Shown here piece by piece: positions 1 through 9,895 of a stretch of DNA of 64,000 nucleotides. Where the stretch lies: assembly GCF_014284125.1 (NCBI RefSeq), contig NZ_JACOFX010000010.1, positions 1 through 64,000 of the forward strand, given 5' to 3'. The position numbers and the translations under genes were made by a program. The DNA comes from Undibacterium umbellatum. GTDB lineage: Bacteria; Pseudomonadota; Gammaproteobacteria; Burkholderiales; Burkholderiaceae_D. Within the stretch, counting starts at the first letter, position 1. The number at the start of each line of letters is the position of its first letter. Under the pieces are notes generated by a model, which had not been told where the DNA came from, did no database searches, and saw nothing but the letters and a program-made list of their open reading frames with translations.

Positions 1-124
1 CTTTTATAACCGCCAGCGACGTCACTCGCGTCTTGGCAATATATCGCCAGCCTTGTTTGCTGAAAATTTTAATCGGCAGTCACAGGCAGCTTAGAACATG
101 AGTGTCCGCTATTGACAGTACACC
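1..124. other. Window edge, no gene recognised
   Basis: These first 124 bases lie downstream of the RelA/SpoT-like gene. On the minus strand no frame continues that protein past its stop, and no plus-strand gene is evident. The base composition looks less AT-rich than the neighbouring gene. Confidence 0.4.
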
Positions 125-796
125 TCAAACATTCTCATCAAATAATTTTTTTCCGCTGACAAGACGTTCAAAATCGCTTGCAACCTTTTGGAATTCATAT
201 CCTGCAGGTAGCAAGTAGGTGTGCATTATCTTCTTCAATCGCATGTTGATGCTATTGAAAAATTCTTCTCCAAAACCATCTAATGTAGGTTGCTTATAAC
301 CAATGTCATGCTCCATCTCGGACCACGCATGATTCAAGATAGTTTGAATTTGCAGTTCGAACCGCATATTACTAAAATGCGCATACTCAATTAAAGCAAG
401 TCGTTCAGGTCTAAACTTAAGTACAAAATGCTGCGATATATACAGCGACCCATCGTTACTTTCATCATTCTTCGGATAATGCAATCTTGCTTCAAGCACT
501 TCAAAATTATCTTGAATCAATCCAGAATGCACAAAACGCGTTACATCGGAATTCGTATAAAAAATTGCTCGGCATCCAGCAAGATCTTTTATTTCGTTTT
601 CTAAATTCAGCGTATCGAAATTTTTTTTCGCAAGCAATTTCTTCTTCAAAGATTTCGAGCTCTTTGCGCGAGCCTGCACTTGCTGAAGTCTCAGACTTGG
701 ATCTGACGCAATTCCAACAGTAAGAATCTTAGATGCCATTTCTGCAAATTCAGCATACTTAAAGATCGCTTTCCGCTCATAAGTGTCAAAATCCAT
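125..796 (-). CDS. RelA/SpoT-domain protein, putative nucleotide pyrophosphokinase
   Basis: A 223-residue protein with a RelA/SpoT synthetase-like core. Visible family motifs are an R-x-K-S-S-K-S-L-K-K-K basic stretch (about residues 40-55), DLAGCRAIFY, a Y-x-S-x-H segment that corresponds to the GYRSxH G-loop, and ELQIQT followed by HAWSEMEHDIGYK, which carries the expected catalytic Glu. Proteins of this kind transfer pyrophosphate from ATP to a guanine nucleotide or, in toxic relatives, to other RNA or nucleotide targets; which applies here is unknown. The start at 796 is chosen because GGGGAG lies just upstream; an in-frame start 30 bases earlier lacks such a site. The gene is clearly more AT-rich than its neighbours, suggesting acquisition. 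It has no hydrolase domain and ends about 55 residues after the synthetase motifs, so it may be a short alarmone synthetase or a truncated longer protein. Confidence 0.75.
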   Translation of the reverse strand: MDFDTYERKAIFKYAEFAEMASKILTVGIASDPSLRLQQVQARAKSSKSLKKKLLAKKNFDTLNLENEIKDLAGCRAIFYTNSDVTRFVHSGLIQDNFEVLEARLHYPKNDESNDGSLYISQHFVLKFRPERLALIEYAHFSNMRFELQIQTILNHAWSEMEHDIGYKQPTLDGFGEEFFNSINMRLKKIMHTYLLPAGYEFQKVASDFERLVSGKKLFDENV

Positions 797-829
797 ACGC
801 TCCCCAGCTTTACAAAAAAAACCCACAAA

Positions 830-865
830 AAAACCCCTGCAAGCTACTCACTTGTCAGGGGTTTT
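830..865 (-). terminator. Rho-independent terminator of ssb
   Basis: A 10-bp perfect stem (AAAACCCCTG / CAGGGGTTTT) with a 16-base loop lies 20 bases beyond the ssb stop. On the minus strand it runs into a long T-rich stretch (813-829). The start of the RelA/SpoT-like gene is only 33 bases further on, so that gene either depends on read-through or uses a promoter in this small space. Confidence 0.8.
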
Positions 866-885
866 ATCAATCCAATTTAAGCATT

Positions 886-1389
886 TTAAAACGGAATATC
901 ATCATCCATATCCGAGAAATTCGGTGCCGGGCGTGAGGCTGGGGCCTGGCGTTGTTGTGATGGGGCTGCCTGTGGACGTGGTGCTGGTGCACCTCCACCG
1001 CCGCCACCACCGTAGCCTCCACCATCATCCATCCCTGCGCCGCCGCCCATGCCCTGGCGGCTGCCCAGCATTTGCATGCTGTCGGCTTTGATATCGGTTG
1101 CGTATTTTTCTACGCCGTCTTTGTCGGTGTACTTGCGGGTGCGCAGGCTGCCTTCAACGTAGACTTGCGAACCTTTTTTCAGGTATTGACCGGCGATTTC
1201 TGCCAGTTTGCCGAAAAAGGTGATGCGGTGCCATTCTGTCTGTTCTTTCTTTTCACCGCTGGACTTGTCTTTCCAGCTATCGGTGGTTGCCACGGTGATG
1301 CTGGTCATTGCATCGCCTGATGGCATGTAACGGGTTTCCGGGTCTCTCCCAAGGTTGCCGACGATAATGACCTTGTTCACTGATGCCAT
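886..1389 (-). CDS. ssb: Single-stranded DNA-binding protein
   Basis: SSB coats single-stranded DNA in replication, recombination and repair and recruits partners through its C-terminal tail. The 167-residue protein begins [18 protein letters not shown], typical of the OB fold (about 1-110), followed by a Gly/Pro/Gln-rich linker with a run of glycines (about 113-155) and the acidic tip DMDDDIPF. Length matches proteobacterial SSB. AGGAG sits upstream of the ATG. It lies 34 bases after the MFS gene on the same strand and is closed by the hairpin at 830-865. Confidence 0.97.
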   Translation of the reverse strand: MASVNKVIIVGNLGRDPETRYMPSGDAMTSITVATTDSWKDKSSGEKKEQTEWHRITFFGKLAEIAGQYLKKGSQVYVEGSLRTRKYTDKDGVEKYATDIKADSMQMLGSRQGMGGGAGMDDGGGYGGGGGGGAPAPRPQAAPSQQRQAPASRPAPNFSDMDDDIPF

Positions 1390-1423
1390 GTAATTCTCCT
1401 CATTTTTCCTGATACAAATTAAT

Positions 1424-2665
1424 TTATGCCTTGACCGTAGCCGCAGTTTTGCTGCGCTTGGGTATGTTGGGCATATTGATAGCGATTATAAGCCAGACCG
1501 CTGTCAGCACTGCACTTACGATGAACACCGAGTTCGATGCCATATTCTGTTTAATCCATCCGCCCAGCAAACCGCCACAGAACAGGCCCAGGGCCTGCAA
1601 GGTGTTATACACACCCAGTGCTGCACCTTTGGCGGCAGGTGGGGCGATACGCGATACCAGGGATGGCTGGCATGCCTCCAGGATATTGAAGGCGATAAAA
1701 AATGCAAACAGCAAGCCTACCAGCATGGCTGGAGATTGCAAGTATTGCCACAAACCAAGCTCTACCACCAGCAAGAGGGCGATGGCGGCAACAAAGACTT
1801 GTTTCATCTTGCCAAATTTTTCACCGATGAAAATCGCTGGCAACATGGCGATGAAAGAGGCGAACATGACTGGCAGGTAGACTTTCCAGTGCGCGGCCAC
1901 GGGCAGGTCGGCATATTGCACCAGCGCCGCTGGCACGACGACGAACATGGCCATCTGTGTCAGGTGGAGGGCAAACACGCCGTAATTGAGGCGCATGAGT
2001 TCAGTATTCTTCAAGACCACCGACAGGGGCACGGGTGCGTGGCGTATGGCGGGTGCTTCTGGCGTGATGAACAAGACAACGGCGATGCCCAGCAGTGACA
2101 AGACGCCAGTCATGGCGAAAATGCCACTCATGCCTATGCTTTGATACAGCAAGGGGGCTGCCACTAGTGAAAACGCAAAAGTCAGGCCGATGGAGCCGCC
2201 GACCATGGCCATGGCCTTGGTGCGGTGCTCTTCTCTTGTTGTATCGGCAATCAGGGCGGTGATGGCGGCAGAGATCGCGCCTGCGCCCTGTATGCCGCGG
2301 CCAATGATGACGCCCACCACCGTGGTTGCGGAAGCTGCAACAAAAGCGCCGATAGCGAACAGCAGCAGACCAATGACGATGATACGCTTGCGCCCAAACT
2401 TGTCAGATGCTATCCCAAACGGGATTTGCCCAAACGCCTGGCTCAGGCCATACATACCCATGGCCAGGCCAACCAGCATGGCATTATCACCATCAGGCAG
2501 GGTCTTGGCATGAATAGCGAATACCGGCAGGATGAGGAACAGACCCAGCATGCGCAAGGCAAAGATGGAAGCAAGAGACGCGCTGGAGCTAATCTCCTCG
2601 CGGCTCATGCCAGCAGGCTCTTGCTCACTCAGTGGGGATGCATCGGAAGATGTTGCAATAGTCAT
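1424..2665 (-). CDS. MFS transporter
   Basis: A 413-residue major facilitator superfamily protein of the inner membrane with about 12 hydrophobic segments. The loop between segments 2 and 3 has the MFS motif [11 protein letters not shown], and a second GEKFGKMKQ motif marks the N-terminus of the other half. The substrate is not readable from sequence; relatives are proton-driven drug or metabolite exporters. The ATG at 2665 is preferred; a TTG two codons earlier is possible, and neither has a strong ribosome site. It is divergent from uvrA and probably cotranscribed with ssb. The uvrA / MFS / ssb order is familiar from Burkholderiales. Confidence 0.9.
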   Translation of the reverse strand: MTIATSSDASPLSEQEPAGMSREEISSSASLASIFALRMLGLFLILPVFAIHAKTLPDGDNAMLVGLAMGMYGLSQAFGQIPFGIASDKFGRKRIIVIGLLLFAIGAFVAASATTVVGVIIGRGIQGAGAISAAITALIADTTREEHRTKAMAMVGGSIGLTFAFSLVAAPLLYQSIGMSGIFAMTGVLSLLGIAVVLFITPEAPAIRHAPVPLSVVLKNTELMRLNYGVFALHLTQMAMFVVVPAALVQYADLPVAAHWKVYLPVMFASFIAMLPAIFIGEKFGKMKQVFVAAIALLLVVELGLWQYLQSPAMLVGLLFAFFIAFNILEACQPSLVSRIAPPAAKGAALGVYNTLQALGLFCGGLLGGWIKQNMASNSVFIVSAVLTAVWLIIAINMPNIPKRSKTAATVKA

Positions 2666-2797
2666 ATTCAAAAAACTCGTCTGATCAGTTTAGTTTGCGC
2701 AAAGCAAAGACGAGCCCGCGATAATTTTCAAAACCCGTTATAGTATCAGGTTGCACGCCTACTTCCCCCAATTCGGCCCAAATTCAGCACAGAGATT

Positions 2798-5737
2798 ATG
2801 ACCACACGCACAAAAGCAGCAAAAGCGCCCAAACCGGCAGAAATCGACTTTGATGCCAGTGATGTTCAATTGGCACAAAAGCGTGATTTGATACGCGTAC
2901 GTGGCGCACGCACCCACAACCTCAAAAATATCAGCATTGATTTGCCGCGCAATAAGCTGGTGGTCATCACTGGGTTGTCTGGTTCTGGCAAGTCTTCACT
3001 GGCTTTTGATACCCTGTATGCAGAAGGCCAGCGCCGCTATGTAGAATCGCTGTCGGCCTATGCGCGCCAGTTTTTGCAGTTGATGGAAAAGCCGGATGTG
3101 GATTTGATCGAGGGTCTGTCACCTGCCATCTCCATCGAACAAAAAGCCACCTCGCACAATCCGCGTTCCACTGTTGGTACGGTCACCGAGATTCATGATT
3201 ACCTGCGTTTGTTATATGCACGTGTGGGAACACCGTATTGCCCTGATCACCCGGAAAACCCACTGGCAGCGCAATCGGTATCGCAAATGGTGGATGCCGT
3301 GCTGGCCATGCCTGACGACACCAAGCTGATGATACTTGCGCCTGTGGTGGCCAACCGCAAGGGTGAGCACATGGATTTGTTTGAGCAGATGCAGGCCCAG
3401 GGCTTTATTCGCTTTCGCGTGCAGAGCGGCACGCATGAAGCAAAAATCTATGAAGTCGATGATCTGCCGAAGTTGAAGAAGACTGAAAAGCATACAATTG
3501 ACGTGGTGGTAGACCGCGTCAAGGTCAAGGCTGACATCAAGCAGCGTCTGGCAGAATCATTCGAGACTTGCTTGCGTCTGGCCAATGGCCGCGCTCTGGT
3601 TGTGGACATGGATAGCAATCATGAGCAATTATTTTCGAACAAATTTGCCTGCCCTACTTGTGGCTATTCATTGCAAGAGCTGGAACCGCGCCTGTTCTCT
3701 TTCAATAACCCCATGGGTGCCTGCCCAGAATGTGATGGGCTAGGGCATATAGAATTTTTTGATCCCAAGCGCATTGTCGCCTTCCCCAACTTGTCGCTGG
3801 CCAGTGGTGCCGTCAAGGGTTGGGACAGGCGTAATCAATTCTACTTCCAGATGCTGTCCAACCTGGCGGCATTCTATGAATTTGATATTGATATGCCTTA
3901 TGAACAATTACCGGAATCGGCACAGCAAATCATTTTGTATGGTTCAGGCAAACAGCAAATACCGTTTACCTATATTAATGAAAAAGGCCGTACTGTCATC
4001 AAGGAACACAGCTTTGAAGGCGTGGTCACCAACCTGCAACGCCGTTATCGCGAAACTGATTCCATGGCCGTCAAGGAAGAGCTGGCCAAGTTCATCAATG
4101 AAAAGCAATGCCCTTCTTGCAACGGCGCACGCCTGCGCATAGAAGCGCGTTATGTCAAGGTGGGCACAGGCAAGCAAGAGAAGGCGATTTACGATATCAG
4201 CGCCATGCCGCTGCGCGAAACCCTGCATTTCTTTGAGCACCTGAAACTGACAGGTTCCAAGCGCGATATCGCGGACCGCATCATCAAGGAAATCACGGCA
4301 CGCCTGACTTTCCTGAACAATGTCGGCCTGGATTATCTGTCGCTGGAACGCAGTGCCGACACCCTGTCTGGTGGCGAAGCCCAGCGAATACGCCTGGCAT
4401 CGCAAATCGGTTCTGGCCTGACTGGTGTCATGTATGTACTGGATGAACCATCTATCGGCCTGCACCAGCGCGACAATGACAGGCTGATCGATACGCTCAA
4501 GCATTTGCGCGATATCGGCAACAGCGTGCTGGTGGTTGAGCATGATGAAGATGCGATACGCTGTGCCGACTTTGTGGTCGACATGGGGATAGGTGCGGGT
4601 GTGCATGGTGGTGAAATTATTGCCCAGGGTACGCTGGAAGATATCATGAGCAACAAGCGCTCACTGACGGCTCAATACCTGAGTGGCGCACTGGAAATTG
4701 CAGTCCCAAAAACACGTACCAAGTTTGACCCGGCCAGGCAATTATTGATTGCTGGTGCGCGTGGCAACAACCTGAAAAAAGTGTCGATGAAATTGCCAGT
4801 AGGCTTGCTGACTTGCGTGACGGGTGTATCCGGTTCAGGCAAATCGACGCTGGTGAATGACACGCTGTACCACGTCGCTGCGCGCCACTTGTATGGTTCA
4901 CAAACCGAACCGGCAACGTTTGACCATGTCAGTGGGCTTGAGCATTTTGATAAAGTCATTTCTGTCGACCAGGCACCTATCGGTCGCACACCACGCTCCA
5001 ACCCGGCGACTTATACAGGCTTGTTCACGCCTATACGTGACCTGTTCGCCACCGTGCCTACAGCCAAGGAACGTGGCTATAGCGCAGGCCGTTTCTCTTT
5101 CAATGTGAAAGGTGGTCGTTGCGAAGCCTGCCAGGGTGATGGCGTGATCAAGGTGGAGATGCACTTTTTGCCCGACGTCTATGTGCCATGCGATGTCTGC
5201 CACGGCAAGCGTTATAACCGCGAAACCCTGGAAGTGCATTACAAGGGCAAGAACATCAATGAAGTGCTGGGCATGACGGTGGAAGATGCGTTTGAATTCT
5301 TCAAGGTCGTCCCTATCATTGCGCGCAAACTGCAAACCCTGCTGGACGTGGGCCTGGGCTATATACGTCTGGGGCAAAGTGCCACTACCCTGTCGGGTGG
5401 TGAAGCGCAACGCGTCAAGCTGTCGCTGGAATTATCCAAACGCGACACTGGCCGCACCCTGTACATCCTGGATGAACCTACCACTGGCTTGCATTTCCAT
5501 GATATCGCGCTGTTGTTGAAGGTGATACACAGGCTGCGTGACCAGGGCAACACCCTGGTCATCATCGAGCATAATCTGGATGTGATCAAGACTGCCGACT
5601 GGTTGATTGATCTTGGCCCAGAAGGTGGCGCTGGTGGCGGCAAGATAATTGCGACTGGCACACCGGAAGAAGTGGCAGCCAATCCTGAAAGTGTGACGGG
5701 CAAGTATCTCGCACCGTTGCTGAAGAAATCCAAATAA
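2798..5737 (+). CDS. uvrA: Excinuclease ABC subunit A
   Basis: UvrA is the ATPase that finds bulky DNA lesions and loads UvrB in nucleotide excision repair. The protein has 979 residues, about 40 more than E. coli UvrA; part of the excess is a polar Lys/Ala-rich N-terminal extension (about 1-28). Two ABC modules are seen: Walker [10 protein letters not shown] (59-67) and GVSGSGKST (about 675-683), and two LSGGEAQR signatures. Zinc-binding cysteine pairs occur as CPTCGYS...CPEC and CEACQGDG...CDVCHG. No CTGT-N8-ACAG-like LexA box was seen in the 130 bases upstream. A clear terminator follows. Confidence 0.98.
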   Translation: MTTRTKAAKAPKPAEIDFDASDVQLAQKRDLIRVRGARTHNLKNISIDLPRNKLVVITGLSGSGKSSLAFDTLYAEGQRRYVESLSAYARQFLQLMEKPDVDLIEGLSPAISIEQKATSHNPRSTVGTVTEIHDYLRLLYARVGTPYCPDHPENPLAAQSVSQMVDAVLAMPDDTKLMILAPVVANRKGEHMDLFEQMQAQGFIRFRVQSGTHEAKIYEVDDLPKLKKTEKHTIDVVVDRVKVKADIKQRLAESFETCLRLANGRALVVDMDSNHEQLFSNKFACPTCGYSLQELEPRLFSFNNPMGACPECDGLGHIEFFDPKRIVAFPNLSLASGAVKGWDRRNQFYFQMLSNLAAFYEFDIDMPYEQLPESAQQIILYGSGKQQIPFTYINEKGRTVIKEHSFEGVVTNLQRRYRETDSMAVKEELAKFINEKQCPSCNGARLRIEARYVKVGTGKQEKAIYDISAMPLRETLHFFEHLKLTGSKRDIADRIIKEITARLTFLNNVGLDYLSLERSADTLSGGEAQRIRLASQIGSGLTGVMYVLDEPSIGLHQRDNDRLIDTLKHLRDIGNSVLVVEHDEDAIRCADFVVDMGIGAGVHGGEIIAQGTLEDIMSNKRSLTAQYLSGALEIAVPKTRTKFDPARQLLIAGARGNNLKKVSMKLPVGLLTCVTGVSGSGKSTLVNDTLYHVAARHLYGSQTEPATFDHVSGLEHFDKVISVDQAPIGRTPRSNPATYTGLFTPIRDLFATVPTAKERGYSAGRFSFNVKGGRCEACQGDGVIKVEMHFLPDVYVPCDVCHGKRYNRETLEVHYKGKNINEVLGMTVEDAFEFFKVVPIIARKLQTLLDVGLGYIRLGQSATTLSGGEAQRVKLSLELSKRDTGRTLYILDEPTTGLHFHDIALLLKVIHRLRDQGNTLVIIEHNLDVIKTADWLIDLGPEGGAGGGKIIATGTPEEVAANPESVTGKYLAPLLKKSK

Positions 5738-5754
5738 GCCTTTGAAATAATTGG

Positions 5755-5788
5755 AGCGCTATTTCCTTCTTGGGAGTAGCGCTTTTTT
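5755..5788 (+). terminator. Rho-independent terminator of uvrA
   Basis: A 7-bp perfect stem (AGCGCTA / TAGCGCT) with a 15-base loop is followed by six T residues, 18 bases after the uvrA stop. Confidence 0.85.
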
Positions 5789-5903
5789 ATTTACGTTGTA
5801 TAGGACATTGTTGATTTTCATGACAGCACTTTCGGCTTGGTTATAATAGCCTTCAATCCGCAGAACAGTGGTTCTGCAAAAATATCAAGATATACACTTA
5901 GCA

Positions 5904-6476
5904 ATGACCATACGCCTGATCGTTGGCCTGGGTAACCCCGGCCCTGAATATGAACAAACCCGCCACAATGCTGGCTTCTGGCTGGTAGACCAATTGCCAG
6001 CCAGCCTGCAAAGAGATAAGAATTTTAATGCTCTGGTTGGCAAGACCCGTATAGCCAACCAAGAGGTGTGGCTGCTGGAGCCACAAACTTTCATGAACCG
6101 CTCCGGGCAATCAGTCGGGGCGATCTGCCGCTTCTACAAGATCACGCCGGATCAGGTGCTGGTGGTGCATGATGAACTTGATATCATGCCTGGAATTGCC
6201 AAGCTCAAACTGGGTGGCTCATCTGGCGGGCATAATGGTCTCAAGGATATTACTGCTGCGCTGGGCACCCAGGATTACTGGCGTTTGCGTATAGGCATAG
6301 GCCACCCGCGTAGCCTGAATTTAAACCAGGGTGTTGCCGACTTTGTCTTGCACAGACCACGCAAGGAGGAACAGGGGCCGATAGACGAGGCCATCGCCAA
6401 TAGCCTGGCCGTGTTACCCTTGCTGGTTGAAGGTAAATTCCCTGAAGCGATGATGCAACTCCACACAACAAAATGA
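5904..6476 (+). CDS. pth: Peptidyl-tRNA hydrolase
   Basis: Pth cleaves the ester bond of peptidyl-tRNAs released from stalled ribosomes. The 190-residue protein starts [16 protein letters not shown] and carries the family active-site residues N11, H21 (TRHNAGFW), N65 (TFMNRSG), D93 (VHDELD) and N111 (GGHNGLKD). The ATG at 5904 fits the family N-terminus; a GTG at 5868 would add twelve atypical residues. Its stop overlaps the start of the patatin-like gene (ATGA), implying translational coupling. Confidence 0.96.
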   Translation: MTIRLIVGLGNPGPEYEQTRHNAGFWLVDQLPASLQRDKNFNALVGKTRIANQEVWLLEPQTFMNRSGQSVGAICRFYKITPDQVLVVHDELDIMPGIAKLKLGGSSGGHNGLKDITAALGTQDYWRLRIGIGHPRSLNLNQGVADFVLHRPRKEEQGPIDEAIANSLAVLPLLVEGKFPEAMMQLHTTK

Positions 6477-7576
6477 GTTCAGCCATACAAATCCATGCTG
6501 GTCGCAAAGCCTATGCGCATCTGCGCGAGCATGGCTTGCGTGCGCAGGATGTGGCCATCATCCCGGCAGCGGCTGGTGGCCCCAAGGGTTTGATATTGCA
6601 GGCGCTGGATCAATGGATATTTGGTGAATGGTTGCCAACAGCACCGCGTGAACGCACGCTGATCGGTGCCTCTATCGGTGCCTGGCGCATGGCGGCTGCC
6701 AGCCATGCCGACCCGGTTGCAGCCTTCCAGCGGCTGGGTGATTTGTATTGTGAACAGCGCTACCCTGAAAAACCTTCTGCTCTATATGTCACGCGGGAGA
6801 TCCAGAATCTCTTGCATGATTTCATCGGTGGGCATGAAGCAGAGATCGTGAACCAGCCTTTGCACAGGCTGCATTTATTGGCTGTGCGTGGCCGTGGCTT
6901 GTTGAGCGCGCCAAAATCCGTGAGCAAGGCCAAGGCTGGTTTTGTGGCTGCGACATTTGCCAACCTGGCTTCGCGTTCGCGCCTGGCGAAACATATGGAC
7001 CGTGTGGTGGTTGGCGATGCACGTGACCCGCTGTTCTGGCTGAAAGCCAAGTTCGATGGTTTTGATACCCACTTTTGCCCGTTGAAAACAGATAACCTGG
7101 GCTGGTCCTTGCTGGCATCTGGCACCTTGCCATTGATCATGGAACCAGTCGCGCATATCCCGCATACGCCCTCAGGCACTTACTGGGATGGCGGCATCAT
7201 TGATTATCACCTGGCCCTGCCCTATTCACGCGTGGCCGGCAGCAAGGATGGCGACCTGGTGCTGTACCCACATTTTACCGATCACATCGTACCGGGCTGG
7301 CTGGACAAGCCCCTGCCCTGGCGCAGGGCTGGCATGGGTGTCAATCGTGAGTGGCTGGACAATGTCGTCATGGTGTCACCGTCGCCGTCTTTTCTGAAGA
7401 CGCTAAGCCGTGGCAAGCTGCCTGACCGTAAAGACTTTTTTTACTACGGCACGAATCATGACTTTCGCATCCAGAACTGGAAGCTGGCGATCAGCGAAAG
7501 CGGGCGCATGCGTGACGATTTTGCGGCGTTTGTTGAAAAACCAAATCTTGATCTGGTGCAGGCACTAAATTTCTGA
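6473..7576 (+). CDS. Patatin-like phospholipase
   Basis: A 367-residue protein with the patatin hallmarks: an oxyanion-type glycine-rich segment AAAGGPKG (32-39), the nucleophile elbow GASIG (65-69, Ser67) and the catalytic Asp in DGGIIDYH (Asp239). Patatin enzymes are Ser-Asp dyad acyl hydrolases acting on phospholipids or other lipids. No signal peptide is evident, so it is probably cytoplasmic or peripheral. It overlaps pth by four bases and is therefore probably cotranslated with it. It converges with acpH, leaving only five bases between the stops. Substrate unknown. Confidence 0.85.
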   Translation: MSSAIQIHAGRKAYAHLREHGLRAQDVAIIPAAAGGPKGLILQALDQWIFGEWLPTAPRERTLIGASIGAWRMAAASHADPVAAFQRLGDLYCEQRYPEKPSALYVTREIQNLLHDFIGGHEAEIVNQPLHRLHLLAVRGRGLLSAPKSVSKAKAGFVAATFANLASRSRLAKHMDRVVVGDARDPLFWLKAKFDGFDTHFCPLKTDNLGWSLLASGTLPLIMEPVAHIPHTPSGTYWDGGIIDYHLALPYSRVAGSKDGDLVLYPHFTDHIVPGWLDKPLPWRRAGMGVNREWLDNVVMVSPSPSFLKTLSRGKLPDRKDFFYYGTNHDFRIQNWKLAISESGRMRDDFAAFVEKPNLDLVQALNF

Positions 7577-7581
7577 GTTGG

Positions 7582-8178
7582 CTAGCCTGGCATTTGCCTG
7601 CGTTGCTCAGCAACGTAGTGTATGAGTTCTGGAAAAAATTCCTGAAATCCCTCTGACAAAGCCACATAGTTACTTTGCAAATCATCCAGACCTGAGCGCA
7701 ACAAATCACCATTCTTTGACAGCCTTTGCGAAGTGCGCTCTACCGCAATTCTAACGCCATCAAATTCATGATAAGACCCCAGCCAGTCCTGGCTGAGCAT
7801 GCGTGGCAAGGCGGCCTGCAGATTGTCGGGCAAGACTATTTTTGATTGTTCTTGCAGGGCGGCATAAAAGCGCGCTATCAATTCCTGGCGATGAGCCGTG
7901 CTATGTTGTGGCCAATGCTGACTCAGGACATGATCATAGAAAATATCCAGCAAGATACCTGAATAACGGCGATGCTGATCCTGGAATAAAGCCTTCGCCT
8001 GCAACACGATGGGGTGGCTGTCGGTATAGCTATCCACCAGTCTGTGCATGTGGATATCGGCCTGGATTTCAGGATGGTAGAGTGCGGTGTCTTTCAGTTT
8101 GACAAAGTCACCGAGCAAGGCACCCAGCATGGCTTTATCGCTATGCTGGGCCAGGTAAATGTGGGCAAGGTAATTCAT
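7582..8178 (-). CDS. acpH: Acyl carrier protein phosphodiesterase (AcpH family)
   Basis: AcpH removes the 4'-phosphopantetheine arm from holo-ACP and is related to HD-type metal-dependent phosphohydrolases. The 198-residue sequence starts MNYLAHIYLA and keeps the family pattern GDFVK (Asp24), DIHMHRLVDSYTDSH (His43, His45, Asp49, Asp53) and LDIFYDHVLSQHW. Length matches E. coli AcpH (about 193). It stands alone on the minus strand, convergent with the patatin-like gene. Confidence 0.88.
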   Translation of the reverse strand: MNYLAHIYLAQHSDKAMLGALLGDFVKLKDTALYHPEIQADIHMHRLVDSYTDSHPIVLQAKALFQDQHRRYSGILLDIFYDHVLSQHWPQHSTAHRQELIARFYAALQEQSKIVLPDNLQAALPRMLSQDWLGSYHEFDGVRIAVERTSQRLSKNGDLLRSGLDDLQSNYVALSEGFQEFFPELIHYVAEQRRQMPG

Positions 8179-8233
8179 AAGTAAGGCCAGTATAGCTGGC
8201 TTTGTAATGGCTTGCTGCCAGCTTCAAATTCCC

Positions 8234-8452
8234 TTAGCTTTGCCCGTCTGGCAAAATGTCGTCCTTAATTTCGGCATCTGCAACTGACTTTGCCGGTGGC
8301 ACATGCCGCCCTTGCTGCTTCAATGCCTGCCTGAGCAGGTATTCTACCTGGGCATTGGCACTGCGCAGCTCTTGTGCCGCCATGCGTTCGATCTCGTTCC
8401 ATAGCAAAGGATCGATGCGCAACGGGAAGGATTTTTTTCCTGGGCTGGCCAT
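8234..8452 (-). CDS. Ribbon-helix-helix (Arc-like) DNA-binding protein
   Basis: A 72-residue protein whose first 50 residues fit the ribbon-helix-helix fold: a beta strand KSFPLRIDP, then helix LLWNEIERMAAQEL and helix SANAQVEYLLRQALKQ. RHH proteins bind DNA as dimers through the strand, usually at palindromic arrays. The C-terminal 22 residues are polar. Its ATG overlaps the stop of the upstream membrane protein gene (TAATG). As last gene of the SPFH operon, it is the natural candidate to bind the stacked palindromes at 9867-9895. Confidence 0.8.
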   Translation of the reverse strand: MASPGKKSFPLRIDPLLWNEIERMAAQELRSANAQVEYLLRQALKQQGRHVPPAKSVADAEIKDDILPDGQS

Positions 8453-8907
8453 TATCTGGCATTCAAACGTGGAGTGATGTAACTGAGCAAACGCTGCGGT
8501 TCTTGCGAGCCCAGACGCAAAGTTTGGCCATTGCGCAGCGTGAGACGTATAGCTCCATAACCATGCACGTTATACAGCATGCCTTGTGCAGAACTCTTGA
8601 TACCCCATCCATCAATAAAACGAGTTCTTACTACTTCGCCAGTCTGGATATCCGTCAGTGCGAACTTCCACGCAGGCCAGCCCAGCCATCCAAAACTCCA
8701 GGACAGATGGGTAGCATCAATACGTATGGTAAGGCTGCCAAGGAAGACCAGGACCAGAGTATTCACCGTCAGTATGAGGAGTGCAACCCAGGATGCCAGT
8801 GGCACACCTCCAAAAAACTGCGCTCCAAAGGAAAAGATAGTCACCAGCGGCATGAATATCCACAAAAACTTGAACCACTGCTTTTCTATATAGACTGGAT
8901 GTTCCAT
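8452..8907 (-). CDS. Small two-helix membrane protein of the SPFH operon
   Basis: A 151-residue protein with two predicted membrane helices near the N-terminus (about 12-32 and 38-58) and a soluble C-terminal half rich in beta strands (IRIDATHLSWSFGW, GYGAIRLTLRNGQTLRLGS), reminiscent of small bacterial PH-like membrane proteins. I do not recognise a named family with certainty. It lies 20 bases after the SPFH gene and overlaps the RHH gene by one base, so the three are cotranscribed. Confidence 0.75.
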   Translation of the reverse strand: MEHPVYIEKQWFKFLWIFMPLVTIFSFGAQFFGGVPLASWVALLILTVNTLVLVFLGSLTIRIDATHLSWSFGWLGWPAWKFALTDIQTGEVVRTRFIDGWGIKSSAQGMLYNVHGYGAIRLTLRNGQTLRLGSQEPQRLLSYITPRLNAR

Positions 8908-8927
8908 TTTCTTGTCTCACTACACAA

Positions 8928-9848
8928 TCAATTATACAAAGTGCCAGCATTGATGACAGGCTGGGTTTCCTTGTCTGAACACAGCACCACCAGCAAATTG
9001 CTGACCATGGCCGCTTTTCTTTCGTCATCGAGCTCACATATCTTGCGTTCGGACAAACCTTGCAAGGCAGCTTCCACCATGCTGACTGCGCCATGCACGA
9101 TTTTCTTGCGGGCGCTGATGATGGCTTCTGCCTGCTGGCGACGCAACATGACCTGTGCAATTTCCGCGGCATAGGCCAGATGCGTGAGCTTGGCGTCTTC
9201 AACATCAATACCGGCAGCGGTAAAGCGATTGTGCAATTCATCACGCATGGCACAGGCGACCACATCCATGCCTGCCCGCAAGGTAGTCTCACCTTCCCCC
9301 AGGTCTTCACCATCGTCATAAGCATACTGGGTTGCCAGATGACGTATCGCGGCTTCTGCCTGGATGTGCACAAAACGTTCAAAATCATCGACATTGTAAA
9401 TTGCCAGGGCCGTGTCCTGCACACGCCAGACAATGGCAGCCCCAATTTCTACAGGGTTACCGCGCTTGTCATTGACTTTCAGTGCTGCTGTATTGAGGGT
9501 GCGCGCGCGCAGGCTGAGCTTGCGCTTGGCATACAGGGGATTTACCCAGCGCAAACCTTCACTGCGGTCGGTGCCCTTGTATTGACCAAACAGGGACAAC
9601 AAGGCGGCCTCGTTCGGTTGCAGCATGTACAAACCCGTCAGGAGAAAAATGCCCAGCGCAACAATCGCCAGACGCACCAGCACTGCTAGCAGGCTTGGCT
9701 GACCTGAACCTACCAGATCGATAAAGCTATAGGCTCCGCCTGCTACAAACAGCAGGCCAACAATAATCATGAAATAACCGTCCAGCGACGTAAGTGAACG
9801 TTCTTGTATTAATTTTTTGCCAGTCGCCGACACTGAGGTAGTACTCAT
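8928..9848 (-). CDS. SPFH/band 7 domain membrane protein
   Basis: A 306-residue stomatin/prohibitin-type protein. Two hydrophobic segments (about 25-45 and 52-74) precede an SPFH domain (about 75-270) beginning LQPNEAALLSLFGQYKGT, with the family's GLRWVNPLY, VEIGAAIVWRVQD and GIDVEDAKLTHLAYA elements, then a helical segment starting with LRRQQAEAIISARKKIV. SPFH proteins oligomerise at membranes and organise microdomains or control membrane proteases. It is the first gene of a three-gene operon with a strong promoter and a palindromic operator. AGGAG lies upstream of the ATG. Confidence 0.9.
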   Translation of the reverse strand: MSTTSVSATGKKLIQERSLTSLDGYFMIIVGLLFVAGGAYSFIDLVGSGQPSLLAVLVRLAIVALGIFLLTGLYMLQPNEAALLSLFGQYKGTDRSEGLRWVNPLYAKRKLSLRARTLNTAALKVNDKRGNPVEIGAAIVWRVQDTALAIYNVDDFERFVHIQAEAAIRHLATQYAYDDGEDLGEGETTLRAGMDVVACAMRDELHNRFTAAGIDVEDAKLTHLAYAAEIAQVMLRRQQAEAIISARKKIVHGAVSMVEAALQGLSERKICELDDERKAAMVSNLLVVLCSDKETQPVINAGTLYN

Positions 9849-9866
9849 ACTTTCTCCTGATAGATG

Positions 9867-9895
9867 TCACTTTGAAATCAAAGTGATATCACTTT
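9867..9895 (-). promoter_or_regulatory. Stacked palindromic operator of the SPFH operon
   Basis: Two overlapping inverted repeats share a half-site. TCACTTTGA-AA-TCAAAGTGA covers 9867-9886 with perfect 9-bp arms. AAAGTGATATCACTTT covers 9880-9895 and is a perfect 16-bp palindrome. Their centres are 11 bp apart, about one helical turn, giving three alternating half-sites. The array overlaps the -10 box and start region of the operon promoter, as expected for a repressor; the RHH protein encoded in the operon is the likely ligand (inference). Confidence 0.7.

Noticed and set aside
1-124. Frameshifted continuation of the RelA/SpoT-like protein
   Set aside because: The other minus-strand frames contain early stops and no similarity to the family was seen.
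2672-2797. Possible LexA (SOS) box upstream of uvrA
   Set aside because: No CTGT-N8-ACAG-like palindrome was found; CTGATCAG at 2691-2698 does not fit the spacing.
3944-4606. A 220-codon minus-strand frame inside uvrA
   Set aside because: UvrA is intact and strongly supported across this stretch.
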